This document shows, piece after piece, positions 63,764-64,000 of a DNA stretch of 64,000 nt. Under the pieces are notes generated by a model. The model saw only the letters and a program-made list of their open reading frames with translations. It made no database searches and was not told the origin of the DNA. Source of the stretch: Aquibacillus halophilus (lineage in GTDB: Bacteria; Bacillota; Bacilli; Bacillales; Amphibacillaceae); NCBI RefSeq assembly GCF_009649745.1, contig NZ_WJNG01000018.1, positions 1 through 64,000 of the forward strand, given 5' to 3'. A program made the translations under genes and the position numbers. The first letter of the stretch is position 1. Every line of letters begins with the position of its first letter.

Positions 63764-63818
63764 GTCCACTATAGATAAACACATGTACTCTTTAAACATA
63801 CAGGGGGTAAGATAGAAT

Positions 63819-64000
63819 ATGAGAGAAATAAGTTTAGGATTATGTGGATTAGGGACAGTTGGAACAGGTGTAGTAAATATATTGAAAAATCACAAAGAAG
63901 AAATAAAATATAAACTAGGTTGTGAAATTGCAGTTAAAAAAATACTAGTCAGCGACATACATAAACAAAGAGATGTAGAAATTGATCCTAACTGGCTTAC
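63819..64000 (+). CDS. hom: Homoserine dehydrogenase, N-terminal part
   Basis: The first 60 codons of hom are inside the window. The NAD(P)-binding start LGLCGLGTVGTGVVNILKNH is diagnostic. The enzyme makes homoserine from aspartate semialdehyde for threonine and methionine synthesis. AGGGGGTAAG precedes the ATG. The gene runs off the window edge. Confidence 0.93.
   Translation, partial: MREISLGLCGLGTVGTGVVNILKNHKEEIKYKLGCEIAVKKILVSDIHKQRDVEIDPNWL

Overview
This window reads as chromosomal DNA from a low-GC, spore-forming Bacillaceae bacterium, probably of the Oceanobacillus/Virgibacillus-like halotolerant group. The evidence is AT-rich sequence, strong AGGAGG ribosome sites, CotF-family coat proteins, YunB, YutC, YutH and LytH sporulation genes, and long stretches in the gene order known from Bacillus subtilis (fadM-fadN-fadA-fadE-yusI-gcvH-yusF-yusE-metNPQ, sufCDSUB, yunE-yunD-yunC-yunB, lytH-yutC-yutD-yutE, yutG-yutH-hom). 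The genus is inferred; no rRNA or tRNA gene was seen.

Layout. 1-7.2 kb: mixed single genes (lipoprotein, YczE-like membrane protein, acyl-CoA dehydrogenase, M14 carboxypeptidase, universal stress protein, GtrA, baeRF-type release-factor homologue). 7.2-10.8 kb: a leftward zinc operon znuC-znuB-zur continuing into two fluoride-channel genes; its likely Zur-controlled promoter lies about 690 bp upstream of znuC, behind a large palindromic repeat element. 10.9-11.6 kb: two spore-coat genes. 11.8-18.3 kb: fatty-acid beta-oxidation with a FadR operator. 18.4-23.3 kb: yusI, gcvH, yusF, yusE and a SAM-riboswitch-controlled methionine importer whose ATPase apparently starts at CTG. 24.1-29.3 kb: SUF iron-sulfur assembly. 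29.5-34.8 kb: yun genes, a second repeat copy and an HD-GYP protein. 35.2-38.6 kb: NhaC-type antiporter and an NSS transporter with its MetS-like small subunit. 38.7-43 kb: lytH, yutC, yutD, yutE and an Fe-S (SufR-like) regulator. 43.1-43.6 kb: third repeat copy.

45.4-61.7 kb is the notable part: an anaerobic nitrate-respiration island placed between yutE and yutG, where B. subtilis has only yutF. It encodes a NarI-like cytochrome b with an added double-CxxC tail, a cytoplasmic NarB/NapA-like molybdoenzyme, a four-cluster ferredoxin, a Tat-exported Rieske protein, three small proteins I do not recognise, a NarK-like MFS transporter fused to a cytoplasmic PAS domain, a histidine kinase consisting of little more than the catalytic core, a NarL/NreC-type response regulator, an NreA-like GAF protein and a second, triple-PAS kinase. 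A molybdenum-cofactor set (moaA, moeB, moeA, moaE, moaD, mobB, mobA) follows. The most interesting inference is that the transporter-PAS fusion could act as the missing sensor for the core-only kinase, coupling nitrate transport directly to transcription. The window ends with yutG, yutH and the first part of hom.
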